NCBI GenBank assembly: GCA_030544215.1
Contig: JARZZO010000011.1
Location: 11,642,001 to 11,706,000 of the forward strand
DNA: 64,000 nt
Source of the DNA: Zantedeschia hybrid cultivar
Lineage: Eukaryota > Streptophyta > Magnoliopsida > Alismatales > Araceae
Direction: 5' to 3'
The notes below the pieces were generated by a model. It saw only the letters and a list, made by a program, of their open reading frames with translations. It did not search any database and was not told the origin of the DNA. Shown piece after piece: positions 32,261 to 44,700 of this stretch. The position numbers were made by a program, and so were the translations under genes. Every line of letters begins with the position of its first letter. The stretch's first letter is position 1.

Positions 32261-32630
32261 TGAGATGGGGGAAAAACTGGGTATTCTTTCCAACCGGCCG
32301 CCTGCAACCGCCCCTCACAGCTTCTCCGGCCCCGGTCACAGGTGTGAGCGATGACTGGGAGGTCCCTGGTCATACCAGGATTCTTGGTCACCTCCCCATC
32401 ACATGGGGACATCCGATTGAAGCCTCCGAACTGCACTATTCTTCGTCTCACGAAGAACACAAAGAACCCAAAAAAAATTTCGAAAAATTTGCAGAAATAA
32501 AATAATCAAATTATTTTAACATTAGTGTTCATCTCATGAACACGGATCCTGCAAAAAGATCGAACTGACGCATGGAATAATACACAGAAAAATTAATTTC
32601 GGAAACCGAAACGGGACGAGAAACAGTGGA

Positions 32631-32648
32631 ACCTGGCTCTGATACCAC
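32631..32648 (-). other. Copia III primer-binding site
   Basis: Minus strand GTGGTATCAGAGCCAGG directly after the LTR end CCCAACA. It fits priming by initiator methionine tRNA. Confidence 0.85.
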
Positions 32649-34200
32649 TGTTGGGTTTTCTCGGTTTCTCCGGATCGCTCACGCAGCGGAAAACAAAATT
32701 ATTTATAGCGATCCGTTCCCGTTTCGAAATCTAAAATACGATAATCGGATTATCGAAGTTCTCACCGTGTGCGGATTCGAATCCGCAGCCGTTCGGTTCC
32801 GTCGGTGTGACACCGCAAGCCGCGCAAGCGCCCGGCCTCTAGCGAAGTCCACGCGATCCTCCCCGCGATGGATATCCTCGAGTTCCTCGTTCTTCACAGC
32901 CCACGAAGCCTCCGCCGGTCACCGCAACGATCGCCGCAGTGCGCGGACGATTTCCCGTCGAAAGGGATTCGGAGAAGCGGCGGAGCAGATCTGGATCTAC
33001 CTAGACGTCAGAGGAAGACAGAAACTGAGGAGGGGCGGCTAGGGTTAGCAGCAGCTTGGCCTGCTCAGCCCGTTCGCTATGTTTTATACTAACCGCGCGG
33101 TTTTTCATAAAAACCCCCGGTTTGTATAAAACCCACTTATTTATCCATCGCCTTGAGAATCATTTGTGTGTGACCCTCTAGGCTCAAGTACCAGTCCAGT
33201 TAATGGCCCAACAAACCCAGTGACTCCTCACTGGCTTTATTAATTAATTAATAACCCTTTATTAATCAATTAATCAATCAAATTGATGTCGCACATCGAA
33301 TTCGACCGGGCCTTCGATCACGTTGGGTGCCAAGCAACACCGCGTGAACCCGGAAGGTATTTGGGGTTAAGTAACCCACTCTTGGAACCTTTCCGCCGAC
33401 AGTTACCGCGTGGATATAATCCTTCATTCGTACAATGCTCTCGAGTCAACTCAGGGTATGGCGAGCTGTCAAACCCTAACCGGTCAACTCACTTGGATTG
33501 GATGCCGCTGATGAATATCGGAAAACTCCTTTCCCGATATTATCGTCCGCCCTGGCCAGAGACTTTCGCGCATCCTTCCTAGAGCATTCTCTCTCTAAGT
33601 ACCGAGAGCGAATGATTCCTTATTGACACACAATTCCCTTCGACGGTATTCCGCTGTACCCAATCCTTGGCGTATTAGAATCCCATGGCTAGAGATTCGT
33701 AAACCAAGGTCAAAGCACATAAGTCCACCGCCAAGGTGTCCTTGGTGTCTCAGGTCCGAGGACCATCCACGCAACTACGACAATAGAATCAAGCTGGTTG
33801 ACAGTGAGGTACAATACCATCCAGCGATTCAGTCGGATCAGTTCAGTGAACTCATTCTCCAATGAGCACCTACAGATTCACCTTAATGTCTCCACACAAG
33901 TGACTTATGAGATCAGTCACCCTCATCATATGAGCAGTAGTAATCTGTACTAGTCTAACCGGATATCCGATGTCCTTCTCGGATATCCTCCGACTATGAA
34001 CAATTAAGAATATGTGTGTTTAAGTGATCAGTCTCATTAGTATGATCTCATCATAATCTGATCACCATAGCACATATTCACGGACTTCATTATGAAACGA
34101 TAATTAACGCGATTTATACATAATGAATATTATGCCATTATATTAATAAATGAACGAGATTTACATATTCAGATTGGCTTGTAGGCCACCTAAACTAACA
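32649..34200 (-). repeat. Copia III 5' LTR (1552 bp)
   Basis: On + it runs from TGTTGGG to CTAACA, so TG...CA on the minus strand. It contains the GTGTGTGACCCTCTAGGCTC block and CATATGAGCAG, as in the other two LTRs. Confidence 0.9.
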
Positions 34201-34324
34201 CCTTTATGTTATTAAAATTATTTCACATATTTTGACTTAATTATACTAATATTAAAGCATCTAGATTTCTAAGTAGACCCCCATTGTTTTAATTTATCAT
34301 TTAAACTCTTAATATTCTCATCAA

Positions 34325-34844
34325 TTAAAACAAGAGAATACTTGCTGCACCGCACATGGTTGAGTTGGAACGAGCCGCCTCATCCTGCTCGGCCACGTGT
34401 ACAATCGCGCATGGCCCGCGTGCTATGCATTAAGTGCATTATGACATGAGCAAAAAAAGAATTAAAAAAAAAAATGTTTTTATGCGCTCGAGAGTGTCAG
34501 GATACTCTCAAGAATGTCAGGATGCTCTCGGGAGCTTCTTGATGCTCTCGAGAGCCAAGAGCATCAAGAAGCTCTCGAGAGCATTAGGGAGCTCTCGAGA
34601 GCATCCTAATGCTCGCGCGAGCATAAAATGTTCTGGGGAGCATCATGATGCTCTCGAGAGCTTTCTAACGCTCTTGAGAGCATAAAAAATATTTTTTTTA
34701 TTTTTTTTATTTTTTTTATTGACGTCAGGACGCTGTTAATGCGGGGCGCAAGACCATGTACGACTGTGCACATGGTGGAGAGGGACAGTACGACCCTTTC
34801 CAACTCAGCCATGTGCGGTGCAACAAGTTATTCTCTTAAAACAA
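34325..34844. mobile_element. Mutator-type MITE with 9-bp target duplication
   Basis: Element 34334-34835 (502 bp). Terminal inverted repeats about 38 bp: left GAGAATACTTGCTGCACCGC and onward, right (reverse complement) GAGAATAACTTGTTGCACCG and onward, sharing CACATGG(T/C)TGAGTTGGAA. Perfect 9-bp flanking duplication TTAAAACAA (34325-34333 and 34836-34844). No transposase. The interior is dominated by a palindrome array. Confidence 0.9.
34484..34681. repeat. Palindrome array, GCTCTCGAGAGC with 20-bp period
   Basis: About ten copies of the 12-bp palindrome or near versions start at 34484, 34504, 34524, 34544, 34571, 34591, 34611, 34630, 34650 and 34670. Four are perfect GCTCTCGAGAGC (34544, 34571, 34591, 34650). 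Spacing is 20 bp except one 27 and one 19. The array sits centrally in the Mutator-type MITE. Confidence 0.9.
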
Positions 34845-34979
34845 TATCATATGCAAATACTATACATCAAGGGAAATCAATGTGCAAGTCTTTGATAATC
34901 TCATTTATAACCAAGCTACATATTTAAAAACTTAACGCTCACACTTGATGTAAATCAATAGTAACTAGGAACTAAGATG

Positions 34980-35930
34980 TCTCTTCAACAATAGTCTTCA
35001 CCTTAGTAAAAATTCTCATCCATATTTCTAATCACATAGATATATTTTTTAGACGTTTTCCTCTTCTCTTCAGTCCACCAAATTAGTTTTTTACATACAT
35101 GATTATATGATTTCTCTAAATTAGTGAAAATCATATATAAATATTTTCTCATCCCTCCATACTTCTCCATCGATTTTCTGAACAAAGAAGATAGCATTCA
35201 TAGTAGATTTATCGGATATGAATTCAAATTGATTTTCAATGACATTAGTTGCAGGCCTAAGATGTTTCTCTGCTACTCTTTCCTAGTGTTTTATAATGTA
35301 ATTCATAAGTTTAATTCTAAAGTAGTTACTGTAATTTTGTATATCCCATTTATTCTTAAAGTAGGAAACTATGATATTTCTTCTCCACTCATCTGACATT
35401 CTCCTCTCTTTAAAATCTTATTGAAAAGTCTAGTCAACCACTTAATATCTACATTACTTATACTTTTTTAAGCTTTGATAGGTATCCCCATTTGGTCCAA
35501 GGATCTTAGCCATTCTTGTTCTTCTTAGAGCATCTCTAACTTCTGAAATGTTGATCTGAATGTAATGGCAACTAATTTATCTCCTAGACTCATTAGTTCC
35601 TTCAAGAAATAGCTTATAAAGTGATCCCTATTTTATAATTTTTCAAAATAAGTATTTCATCTCTCCTTTTCTCACAATCTTTCGCTAGAATTCTTCCATC
35701 CTTACTCTTAATACATCTTATACGATCTTAAGTCCTTAATATTTTTGTCCATTAGAGTTTAAATATGCCCAACATTGAAAAACGTCAAACAATTTCTTAA
35801 CCACACTTTCCTAAGATATTTTGGAAATGTTGAAAGTTTCTTCTATCATTATTGTTACATATTTTAGAAATGTCGAGAATGTCCTTTATCATCGTAATCA
35901 GGTCAAGTATCTAATTATTATATATAATAT
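34980..35930 (-). pseudogene. RTE-clade LINE reverse transcriptase fragment
   Basis: Read on the minus strand through several frames and stops, it gives in order EVRDALRRTRMAKILGPNGD, RMSDEWRRNI, FKNKWDIQNY, ENQFEF, STMNAIFF and MEKYGGMRKYLYMIFTNLEK. These line up with the plant RTE-type RT series (EVxxALxxMKxxKAxGPD, RMPDEWR, YKNKGDIQ, NYRGIKL, ENQFGF, STMEAI, DLEKAYD). Heavily decayed and without endonuclease. Ends approximate. Confidence 0.75.
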
Positions 35931-36639
35931 ATAGAAGTAATTGAAAATTGGTTGAGGGGTCTTGAAGATATGTGAAGGTGACATGATGGAGAGCAACCCC
36001 TTGAAATACCTGTTGAGATGGGAGAAATCTAAGTTTCCTCGGTGTGTTTTTGGAAGAAAGTCCTCCAATGCTTACATACTAGATTTTTTAGGAGAAAGCC
36101 AACACATGGAGGAGAGAGGAAGAGTTTAGGACTCTTATTGCTGGGGCAGCATATCTTTATCTATCTTACTTTCACTGTATTTTTCTGGACTAACATATCT
36201 TGGCTCTTTTTTTTTTTTTTTGAGATGTTCAATCTAAGATGAGATTATACGATCATGTAAATCAGATTAGGTTCATTAAAAAAATAAAAAATAAATTATT
36301 TTATTTTAAAATACCGGCACGACAGCCTGTGTAGCACTAGCCGTGTAGCAAGTCTTTCTCCATTCTTAAACTTATACTGGACACAATCATCTATATGATA
36401 TATATAAAATAGAGTTCCATGATGGCACGTGTCAACATCATAATTTTTGATTTTCCGTCTAAATTATCTCTCTCTCTCCCTTCCCTATTCATATCTATCT
36501 CCCCTATTAATTCTGTCTTATTAATTATCTCTCTCTCCCTCTTTCTTATTAATTATCTCTCTTATCTTTCTCCCCCCTCTCTCTTATTAATTCTCTCTCT
36601 CTCCCCTCTCTCTCTCATTAATTCTCTCTCTTCCTTCTA
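35931..36639. other. Intergenic DNA with CT-rich low complexity
   Basis: No gene. 36300-36350 holds a TTGCTACACGG-like piece (minus) reminiscent of the Mutator MITE ends. 36460-36640 is CTCTCT/ATTAATT low-complexity sequence leading into the tandem repeat. Confidence 0.4.
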
Positions 36640-37458
36640 TCTACTTAAATATTATTATTATTATTATCTCTCTTTTTCCTCTTTTACATTTTTCTCTTTC
36701 TATTAGTATTTCTATCTATCTCTTATTTTTTTTGTCCCCTATTATTTTTATTATTGTTGTTGTTATTGTTATTGTTGCAATCTCTTGGAAAAATAATAAC
36801 TTAATTTATTATTATTCTTATTATAATAATTTCTGAGATAATAATAATTAGTTTTGACATTATTATTATGATTATAAAAAAATCAATATCAAAATGATAG
36901 TCTGGTGGGATAATGATAATTAATTTTGATATTATTATTATTATTATCTCTATTTCTCTTCTTTCATATTTTCTCTCTCTATTAATATTTTTATCTCCTA
37001 TTTTTCTATCTTTTATTATTATTATTATTGTTGTTGTTGTTGCAATCTCTTTAGATAATAATAATTAATTTTGAGATTATCATTATTATTATTGTTATTA
37101 AGATAGTCTCATGAGATAATAATAATTAATTTTGATATTATTAATATTTTTAAAATTTATTATTATTATTATTATTATTATTAATGAGACCAGTCTCTCC
37201 CTCACTTTTCTCACTCATATTATTATTATTATTATTATTATTATTATCTCTATTTCTCTTCTTTCATATTTTCTCTCTCTATTAATATTTTTATCTCCTA
37301 TTTTTCTATCTTTTATTATTATTATTATTGTTGTTGTTGTTGCAATCTCTTTAGATAATAATAATAATTAATTTTGAGATTATCATTATTATTATTATTA
37401 TTAGGATAGTCTCATGAGATAATAATAATTAATTTTGATATTATTAATATTTTTAAAA

Positions 37459-37489
<31 letters not shown>

Positions 37490-37570
37490 GGACATTCATT
37501 TGGAATAATAATAATAAATTTTAATATTTATTATCATTATTAGGATAGTCTAATGAGATAATAATAATTA
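36640..37570. repeat. Tandem repeat, about 300-bp unit, three copies
   Basis: Two units are almost identical and exactly 300 bp apart at the start (36947 and 37247 both begin ATTATCTCTATTTCTCTT). A diverged copy precedes them from about 36650. Each unit contains (TTA)n, a TTTCATATTTTCTCTCTCTA block, (TTG)n and GATAATAATAATTAATTTTG. A 3-bp slip distinguishes the two close copies. Confidence 0.85.
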
Positions 37571-38399
37571 TTTTTGTTATTAATCAGACCAGTCTCTTTC
37601 TCTCATTTTTTTTGCCAATCTATATTTCAACACAATATTTAGTGGAATAATCTCATGAGATAATAATAATAACCTTCAGTTTATTTTTATTTTTTCCTCT
37701 TAATCTATATTTCAATTGTATATGAACTTTTAATGTTTATCAAATAAGTAACCTAATGTTCATAGAAAAAAATGTTAATATTTTTGAATATATACTCTTC
37801 TATAATTATTTTATTTATTCTTTTAGAAAATATAAAGAATTAACTTCATTTATATCAATTATATTTGTTTTATTCAAACATATTAAGTCTGATCGCACAG
37901 GATTATAACTAGTTTCATCGCCCAGGTCCGAGTTGACAACCAGCATACGTCAGCACTTCGCCAAGGCTCCTCGGAGTGTGGCATAGGCGTCCGGCGAACC
38001 AACGCCAGCCTGGCCAACTGCATTGCGTGGATCCCGGATCTACTACGGTTGCGGAGCATCGCGGTGAGCCTACGTTACCTCTTACGCAACGGGAGCTCGA
38101 ATAGATGTCTAAGAACTTTCCTACATGAAACGGCTAAACCAAGTTTAGCGGACGTTTCAATCGGCAGCCCCACTGACCCACACACCCTCCTTTCGCCAGA
38201 CTCGTACGCCATCAGTAAAGGCCGACCAAATCATTTAAGCGTTGTTAATAACCTAAAAATAACAACAAAAAACCGAACACCAAACTTTGCCCCTCCAAAA
38301 ATAACTATGACGGCCCTGGACACTAAAAAATATGATGCATAAATAAAAGTGGAAGGAGTTTTTCGGAATAATGGAATAATCTTATCCATCTTTTGTCGC
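37571..38399 (+). other. Region upstream of the phosphatase gene
   Basis: AT-rich to 37900, then a more balanced, gene-like composition from about 37915. A 97-codon frame at 38049-38342 has no recognised domain and is not called. Likely contains promoter sequence. Confidence 0.35.
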
Positions 38400-38431
38400 G
38401 TTTTAACGCGGAAGCGCCAACGCTCTCCTGG

Positions 38432-38466
<35 letters not shown>

Positions 38467-38690
38467 GAGGTGTTTTATAGAGAGAGAGGGGAGAGAGAGA
38501 GCCTTGGTCTGCATGATATGAGGGCGAAGCTGCTCTGCTCCTGATCGGGGTTTCCAGGCAGCGCCCACAGCTGTCCTGCACTGCATCGCCGGGTAACGTG
38601 GAGCTCCCCCCTGCCTGGTGGATCTATCTGTCGTGCTGTTCTGTACCTGTTTCGTGTCTGTAGCTCTGAATTGTTCTTGCGTGTGAGGGT
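38400..38690 (+). promoter_or_regulatory. Possible 5' untranslated first exon of PAP26
   Basis: Inference. A (GA)n tract (38437-38461) and a moderately GC-rich stretch end at a donor-like GAG|GTAAAG near 38689. The matching acceptor would be TTTTAG near 41543, 28 bases before the ATG, giving a leader intron of about 2.85 kb that holds the hAT MITE at 39232. Confidence 0.35.
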
Positions 38691-39223
38691 AAAGTAGGGA
38701 GCTTCTGGGTGAGTATGGGGGGAGGGTGGTGGTTTTCCCCTTCTTCTCAAGTGGGTGTTGGTTCTCTGTGGATTATGGTGGGAGGTGAATCGGTTTTGAT
38801 GATTGCGAAGGTTGGGTTGGTGATTGCGGTTTCCTTTCGATACTTTGTTTTTCGTTATTTTCTGATTTTGCAATCGTGGGTGGAATCCGTGTGGCGGGAA
38901 TTCTTGGTGAATTCGGTCGGGGTAGGTGAGTTTTTGCCTGGTTCTCTCTAGCCATCACTCGATTTCGCAGAAATGATGGATTTTGAACGGTGTGAACAAG
39001 GAAGAAATGGGTTAACAACCAGGACAGAATCATCTTGTGGTGAAGTAATGAAGGTTGTTTAATCAGTGTCACTGTGGTGGACTACTTCATTTTTGGCATG
39101 AATGCATACATTTAATTCTTTTATGCAACGAAAGTTTGCTACACGCATTTGATAGTGGGTGCTAATTCTATGTTCAATGAACGAGTGACACTTTCTCTAG
39201 CACTGGGAGAAACATGCTCTTGG

Positions 39224-39428
39224 GTTTGGGGCATCGTTGGCAGTGTCGGCCGATACTCATAGGTATCGGCCGATATGCATCGGCATCGGTGGGTACTGAA
39301 ACCAATAGGGGGGGGGGTGTCTTACTAGGTCAAAATGGACCGGTACCAGGCCGATATGCCTGAGACCGATAGTGGTATGCATCGGTATCAGTACCCACCT
39401 ATACCGGTACACCATCCTTGGTTTGGGG
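39224..39428. mobile_element. hAT-type MITE with perfect 8-bp target duplication
   Basis: Element 39232-39420 (189 bp), flanked on both sides by GTTTGGGG (39224-39231 and 39421-39428). Short imperfect terminal inverted repeats CATCGTTGG and CAAGGATGG. The interior is rich in CGGCCGATA and TATCGG-type motifs and a G-run (39307-39316). Lies in the presumed leader intron of the phosphatase gene. Confidence 0.8.
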
Positions 39429-41570
39429 ATGGAGGTGTGCCGATAAAATACAGTCGGTCAATAGTTCTGTCTAATATGGTGGGTCTGATATGTGTTGGGT
39501 AGTTCCTAGTATCTGTTTTTATCTTTATCTGAATCTTGGTGGGGAGGGGGGAGGGGGTTTGTTTTGGTGCTGTTTCAAATGATGTTGATGCCCTTTCCTG
39601 TTTATGCTCATCTAGGATTTCAGGGTGCAATCGATACTTGATTGTTCTGTATCAAATCATTAGGAAATTCATTAAGAAATTTGCATTTTGATGGACAAAA
39701 TTGGCTTTCAGACAGAACGTTTTATTTCTCATTGGAACATGACTAACTATATATTACGTATAATCAATATATTTATACAAAGGTACTAAACTCAGTTTAG
39801 TTGACGTACCAACAGATTTTACAGGTCAACCCTGACTATTACTGGGTATTATTCTTATCATAATCAGATTTGCTTGGACAGTAAAAGTACATCAGCTGAT
39901 GGTCAAGGCTGCTGGATTTCCTAGTCCGGCTTAAACTATTCATGTATGAAGCACATCATTTGCTCCTTATTTCTGAAATTGCATCGTGTTAACTGAACTG
40001 TACCAACAATTAGATACGAACATGCATTTGTAACCTGGTCTGACTGGGTCAGTTAGTCGGGTATGTAAATAAAACACACTAGTTGGTGACACTTTGTTTG
40101 CCATGTATGCTATTTTGGCACAAGGTTAGTAGTCATGCTTCCTGGTCTAGGTGTTTATGAAAACATTGTTCTTCAGCTTATCTCATTATGAAGGAATGTG
40201 ACATCAGTGGAAATTGAGGTAGTTGTCCTAACTCACCTTGGTTGATCTTCTTGGAACCTCATCCCAGAGTTTGCATCCAATTTTATATTGTTGATCTTCT
40301 TTAGGTTGTCTCTTTTGGTTTCACATTGATTCTTGGTATGATGTTGCTGTTTATTTTTTATTATGTTTATGTATATTTTTGCTACTGAATGCTCTAAAAC
40401 AAGGGACTTTGCATAGTATGATACTCTAACAGCATGAGGACTATTATGAAAGTTCAGTGCATCCTCAAATTTCTGCTTCTGGTGAAAACTTGAACTTAAA
40501 GCCGATCTTGTGTTGCATTGAGAACAAGCATAACATTAAGCTAGCTCTTATTATTATTGAATCACCATTTGGATAACACAGGCAAAGTGTACATTGTTCT
40601 GTGTATGGGACATGCTTCAATAACATCAGATCTGTTATCTTGGTTTTGTGCGACCACTTCTTACTTGGGAACATTAGAAATGTAAAGTTTTCACCAGTAG
40701 GAAGTGTAATATTCTGTCATGGGTTTAATTGAAGCTATTTCTTATAGATGTGCTATTTTGAACTATGGTGGTTCAGTGCCTGTTGGTCTTCAACACTGGG
40801 AATGCTGATCTGTAGCCTCCTTTCCCAGTTTCTCATAGGCTCATATTTGTTGCAGCATGCATGATACCTTACCAATCTTCGCCTAGATACATAAACATTG
40901 TCTTGTGCATCATGGATCAATAGATATTAGCAGTCTCGTTATTGACATACTGTAGTGGGTTTGTACTTTATATTACTAGGTGGCTTAGGTTAGATGCATG
41001 CAAGAATCAAGTAGGATAGTTAATCAGTTCTATTCACAATATTGTAACAGTGTTATTCATCATGAAATAAAAACTATTATGTTTTGTTAACTGGATATGC
41101 CATTATTGATTTGCATCAAGCATTTTCCTGTAGCTGTTTGAGACATGTTAAGGGATTCAAATGGTCTTCTTGAATGCAATGTAGATAACAATACCAAGAA
41201 ACATAAGGTTGAATAAATCATTGCTTTGTTAATGCCTTTTGAGTATGGAGATCTTTGAAAGTGTTCCTCTGTGTGTGTCTGTGTGTCTGTCTCATGCTTC
41301 ATAACATTTCCCCCCTCGTTAGATCTTTCAAAGATGTTTATGACTAGTTTTTCCATCTTTTTTGATGTTGCTTTATTTGTTCATTTGCATGTGTTTCCTT
41401 TTTTCATTTCATTAACCAAAGTTTTCTAAGATTTCCATCTTTTTTAAGTAGGAATGTTTATTGTAGTCTTATTCTTTAACTTGGATAACTGCATTATGGT
41501 TTTTAAGGAATGCGGTGAATGAATCTCTGTTTGGCTATTTTAGGCAGAAGCAATCACAAGATTCAAAACA

Positions 41571-41762
41571 ATGTTGAAGTTGGCCGATCTTCACAAGCTG
41601 AGGTTTCCTCTCCTATTATTATATTTAGTTCTTCTCAGCTCTGTGGACCACGCTATTTCAGGGATCACAAGCTCATTCATCCGAACACAGTGGCCAGCAA
41701 CGGACATTCCCCTAGACAATGAAGTGTTTGCGATTCCAAAGGGTTATAATGCCCCTCAGCAA
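41571..41762 (+). CDS. PAP26: PAP26 exon 1
   Basis: Codes for residues 1-64: signal peptide (LRFPLLLLYLVLLSSVDHA) and the start of the mature protein to GYNAPQQ. Ends CAGCAA|GTAAAT, phase 0. A likely leader acceptor TTTTAG lies 28 bases upstream of the ATG. Confidence 0.92.
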
Positions 41763-44700
41763 GTAAATCTTGTGTTTAACTTTGTTGTAATGATTTATAG
41801 CATTTGAACTTAGCATGATGTGGAGAAAAAATTATAACAAGGAGAAAACCGTAGCATTATTAGATGCTCTAATTGCATCTGTATGGAGTTCGCTGAATAT
41901 TCAATATGATTGATCTGATTCTAATGTAAGATGTACTATGTTTCTATGTGCCTTGGCATTCCCAACCTACTTCTAAGAAAGACTGTATTCATCTTAGGTG
42001 CTCTAATTGCATTTATATGGAGTTCCATTAGTATTTTGTAGGATTCATGTGATGCTCATGTAATATGTACCATGTCTGTATGGACCTCTGTGGCATTCTC
42101 AATTACTTGCTTTTCTAGCTTTTCTGTTTTCCTTCTAAAAGTTTTTGGCCTGGATTTTCGTCCAGGTCCATATCACCCAAGGTGATTATGATGGAAAAGC
42201 TGTTATAATCTCATGGGTAACAGTTGAAGAGCCAGGTTCTAATACAGTGTTATACAGCAAAGTGGAGCATCAGTATGATCATAGTGCAGAAGCGAAAATT
42301 ACAAACTATACATTCTACAACTACAAATCTGGATATATTCATCATTGTGTTGTTGATGGATTGGAGGTACATTCTTAGTATTTGTGATATTCATATAAGT
42401 ATGAGAGTCACTTTACATCTATGTCATTTAAGCATTGATCTTGTCTTTGAAGGTAGAATTTCTTATGTCTGTCATTCTTGATAACTTCATGCATGCATGT
42501 GTGTGTGTGTCGGGGGGGGGGGACGGTTACAGTCCGCTGCTATGCTAGCAGCGGACTGAACCAGTAGGGGCAAATTCCCTCCCATCCCACGTTAAAAAAA
42601 TAAAATACAAGGCGCAGAACCAGAACTGAACCGATCAGGGCCGGTTCCAGTTCAGACCGGGATGGATCCAGCTGAATCAGATGGAACCGGCCAGTTCAAA
42701 CCATCGAGAACAAGCCGGTTCCGATCCAGCTCTGCCGCTTCCGGTTTGAACCAGCCAGTTCTGCAAGCCATGGTCAGAAGGCCGAAGAGAAGAGATCTTG
42801 GAGAGATAGAAGTAGGCCAGAGGTCATGACAATGTTATATTTCCTGAAAAAAAAAAACCGCTAGATCTTGGAGAGATAGAAGTCGGCTGGTTCCGGTTTT
42901 GATTATGGTTCCAAGGCCAATTTTGGCCAACCAGTCGGTTCTGCCTATTTTCTCCTCAGTGGAACAGGAGCATTCCGCCTGGTTCCAATTTGGTTCCAAC
43001 TGGCTCGGATCCATCTTGGCATTTTTAATACTGTGCAATTAATGTTATAATAATAAGATCAATGTAAAAATGCATTTCCATGTTTATAATGATTGTTTTC
43101 TTAGATTCTAGTACCATCTTAGTATGTTGGAGAGGAGAGATCTGAAGTCGAAGACGTCACTTAAATGACGTCGCCCCATCCAGACGCCAATTAACTTACA
43201 GAAACTGTTCTCTCTTCTGACTCCAATCCGAACTCCACTTTCCCTCAATGCATATCCCTCTTGCAATTCGAAAATGGCTCCTCAATCTTGCAAATCTCTC
43301 TATAAAACCTCCCTCTCTTCATATTAAAACATTACAATAAGCAATCAAGAGGGAAAGCTAAAGGATTCTCTCCAAAGAAAAAGAGGGAATAACAAGAAAA
43401 AATCAAGGAGGAAGATCAATCAATTTACTCAATGAGGATGGCGAATTCTTCACAAGATTCTTCAAACAAAAGGATGAGGAAGATAATTGAAAAGTTCTTT
43501 GAAGTGAAAGATCATCTAAGTAGGCGAGATCCTAACCTACAAGTAAGCTAATCTCTCTTCTAATCAATTCTTTTCTTTCTCTGTACAACTCTCCACATGT
43601 TCTCCAAATTCTCAATTCCATTCCAATTTTTTTTCTTCATCTAGGGATATCTTTTCTTCTCCGGTCCAAGGCGATTTTCTTCACTTCCTTGGGTCTAAAA
43701 ACTTGTTAACAAGATCAATCTCTCCATGCAATCTTATATATCCAAGTGGCATATTTAAGGGTTGGTTATTCATGCCAAACATTACAAGAGCATAAGCATG
43801 GATTGAGCTGCGATGTGCGCTTTGATCGAGTTATGGCATCCTCAAACTCATACCTTTCTTTTTGCCACGTTCGAAGCCACTATCCTTCTAGAAGAGGTTG
43901 AACTCTTATTGGGCCTTCTTAAGCTCAAGATTAACAATGATGAACCTGATTTGACTGAGATGATGTTCATGAGGGAAAAGATCATATGTCAACAATTGTT
44001 AGAAAAGATTATGAAGAATCCAAAAGAAATTCAAGGCTGTCTTACAAAGAAGGGAGTTAATCTTAGTAACTTAGCCGAATGGACTCTGAAGAAGATTAAA
44101 GATCTTAAGGATGAAGAAACAGAGAACGTGATGAAGGCGTTCACCACATGCTTAGCTAGAGTTTTATTATTCCCTGCCCAAGACAATGTTCTAGAAGATG
44201 ATCAGTTAAGCGCAATCAATGGGATTTTCGAGAGAAAATAGATCAATACAGTGGTTCTAGCCTATCTATATAGTGGGCTTTCTGCAGCTTCTACAGGTCA
44301 ACCTCCTTATAGTAGCATGCTTCTTTTGGCTCTGTGGGTGGGATTCCACTTCAAGTTCAACTATAATGAAGAAGACGTTCCAAAGATATCTCAGATGTAT
44401 CAGTAAAGTCCTATCTTCCATGTCTCTAACATAGTGAAGTTCAATGACAACATGACCAATCGGGTGCCTAACTTCAAGGCTCAAGCTGACTAGCGCGCTT
44501 ACTTCAAGACTATGCCCATAACTGGATTCGAATCTATGCCACTTGCTCTCATGGAGAAGGCGATTCGCGTGCGCTGTGGTGTGGGCACAGAGCTCCGACT
44601 GATCGGGGCGTCTGAGTTCATTCTCTATAATCCACATCGCTGTCATCCTCAACTTGGTATGTCTCGTTATGAATTTCCAAAAATATCTTATCTTTCTCCG

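Larger units (their letters stand above)
25861..34200 (-). mobile_element. Ty1/copia element III, nearly complete
   Basis: About 8.3 kb on the minus strand: 5' LTR 32649-34200, primer-binding site, leader of about 2.8 kb with two kinds of hairpin array, a shortened gag, protease, integrase, RT and RNase H in one frame, a purine-rich tract, and a left-truncated 3' LTR (25861-26409). The LTRs differ by about ten substitutions and one 5-bp indel over about 550 bp by eye, so insertion was fairly recent. The target duplication cannot be checked because the left end is lost. Confidence 0.9.

Noticed and set aside
38049..38342. 97-aa frame upstream of PAP26
   Set aside because: No domain; lies in the likely promoter region.
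42530..42558. Helitron 3' terminus
   Set aside because: A hairpin is present, but no CTRR end follows it on either strand and no 5'-TC partner was seen.
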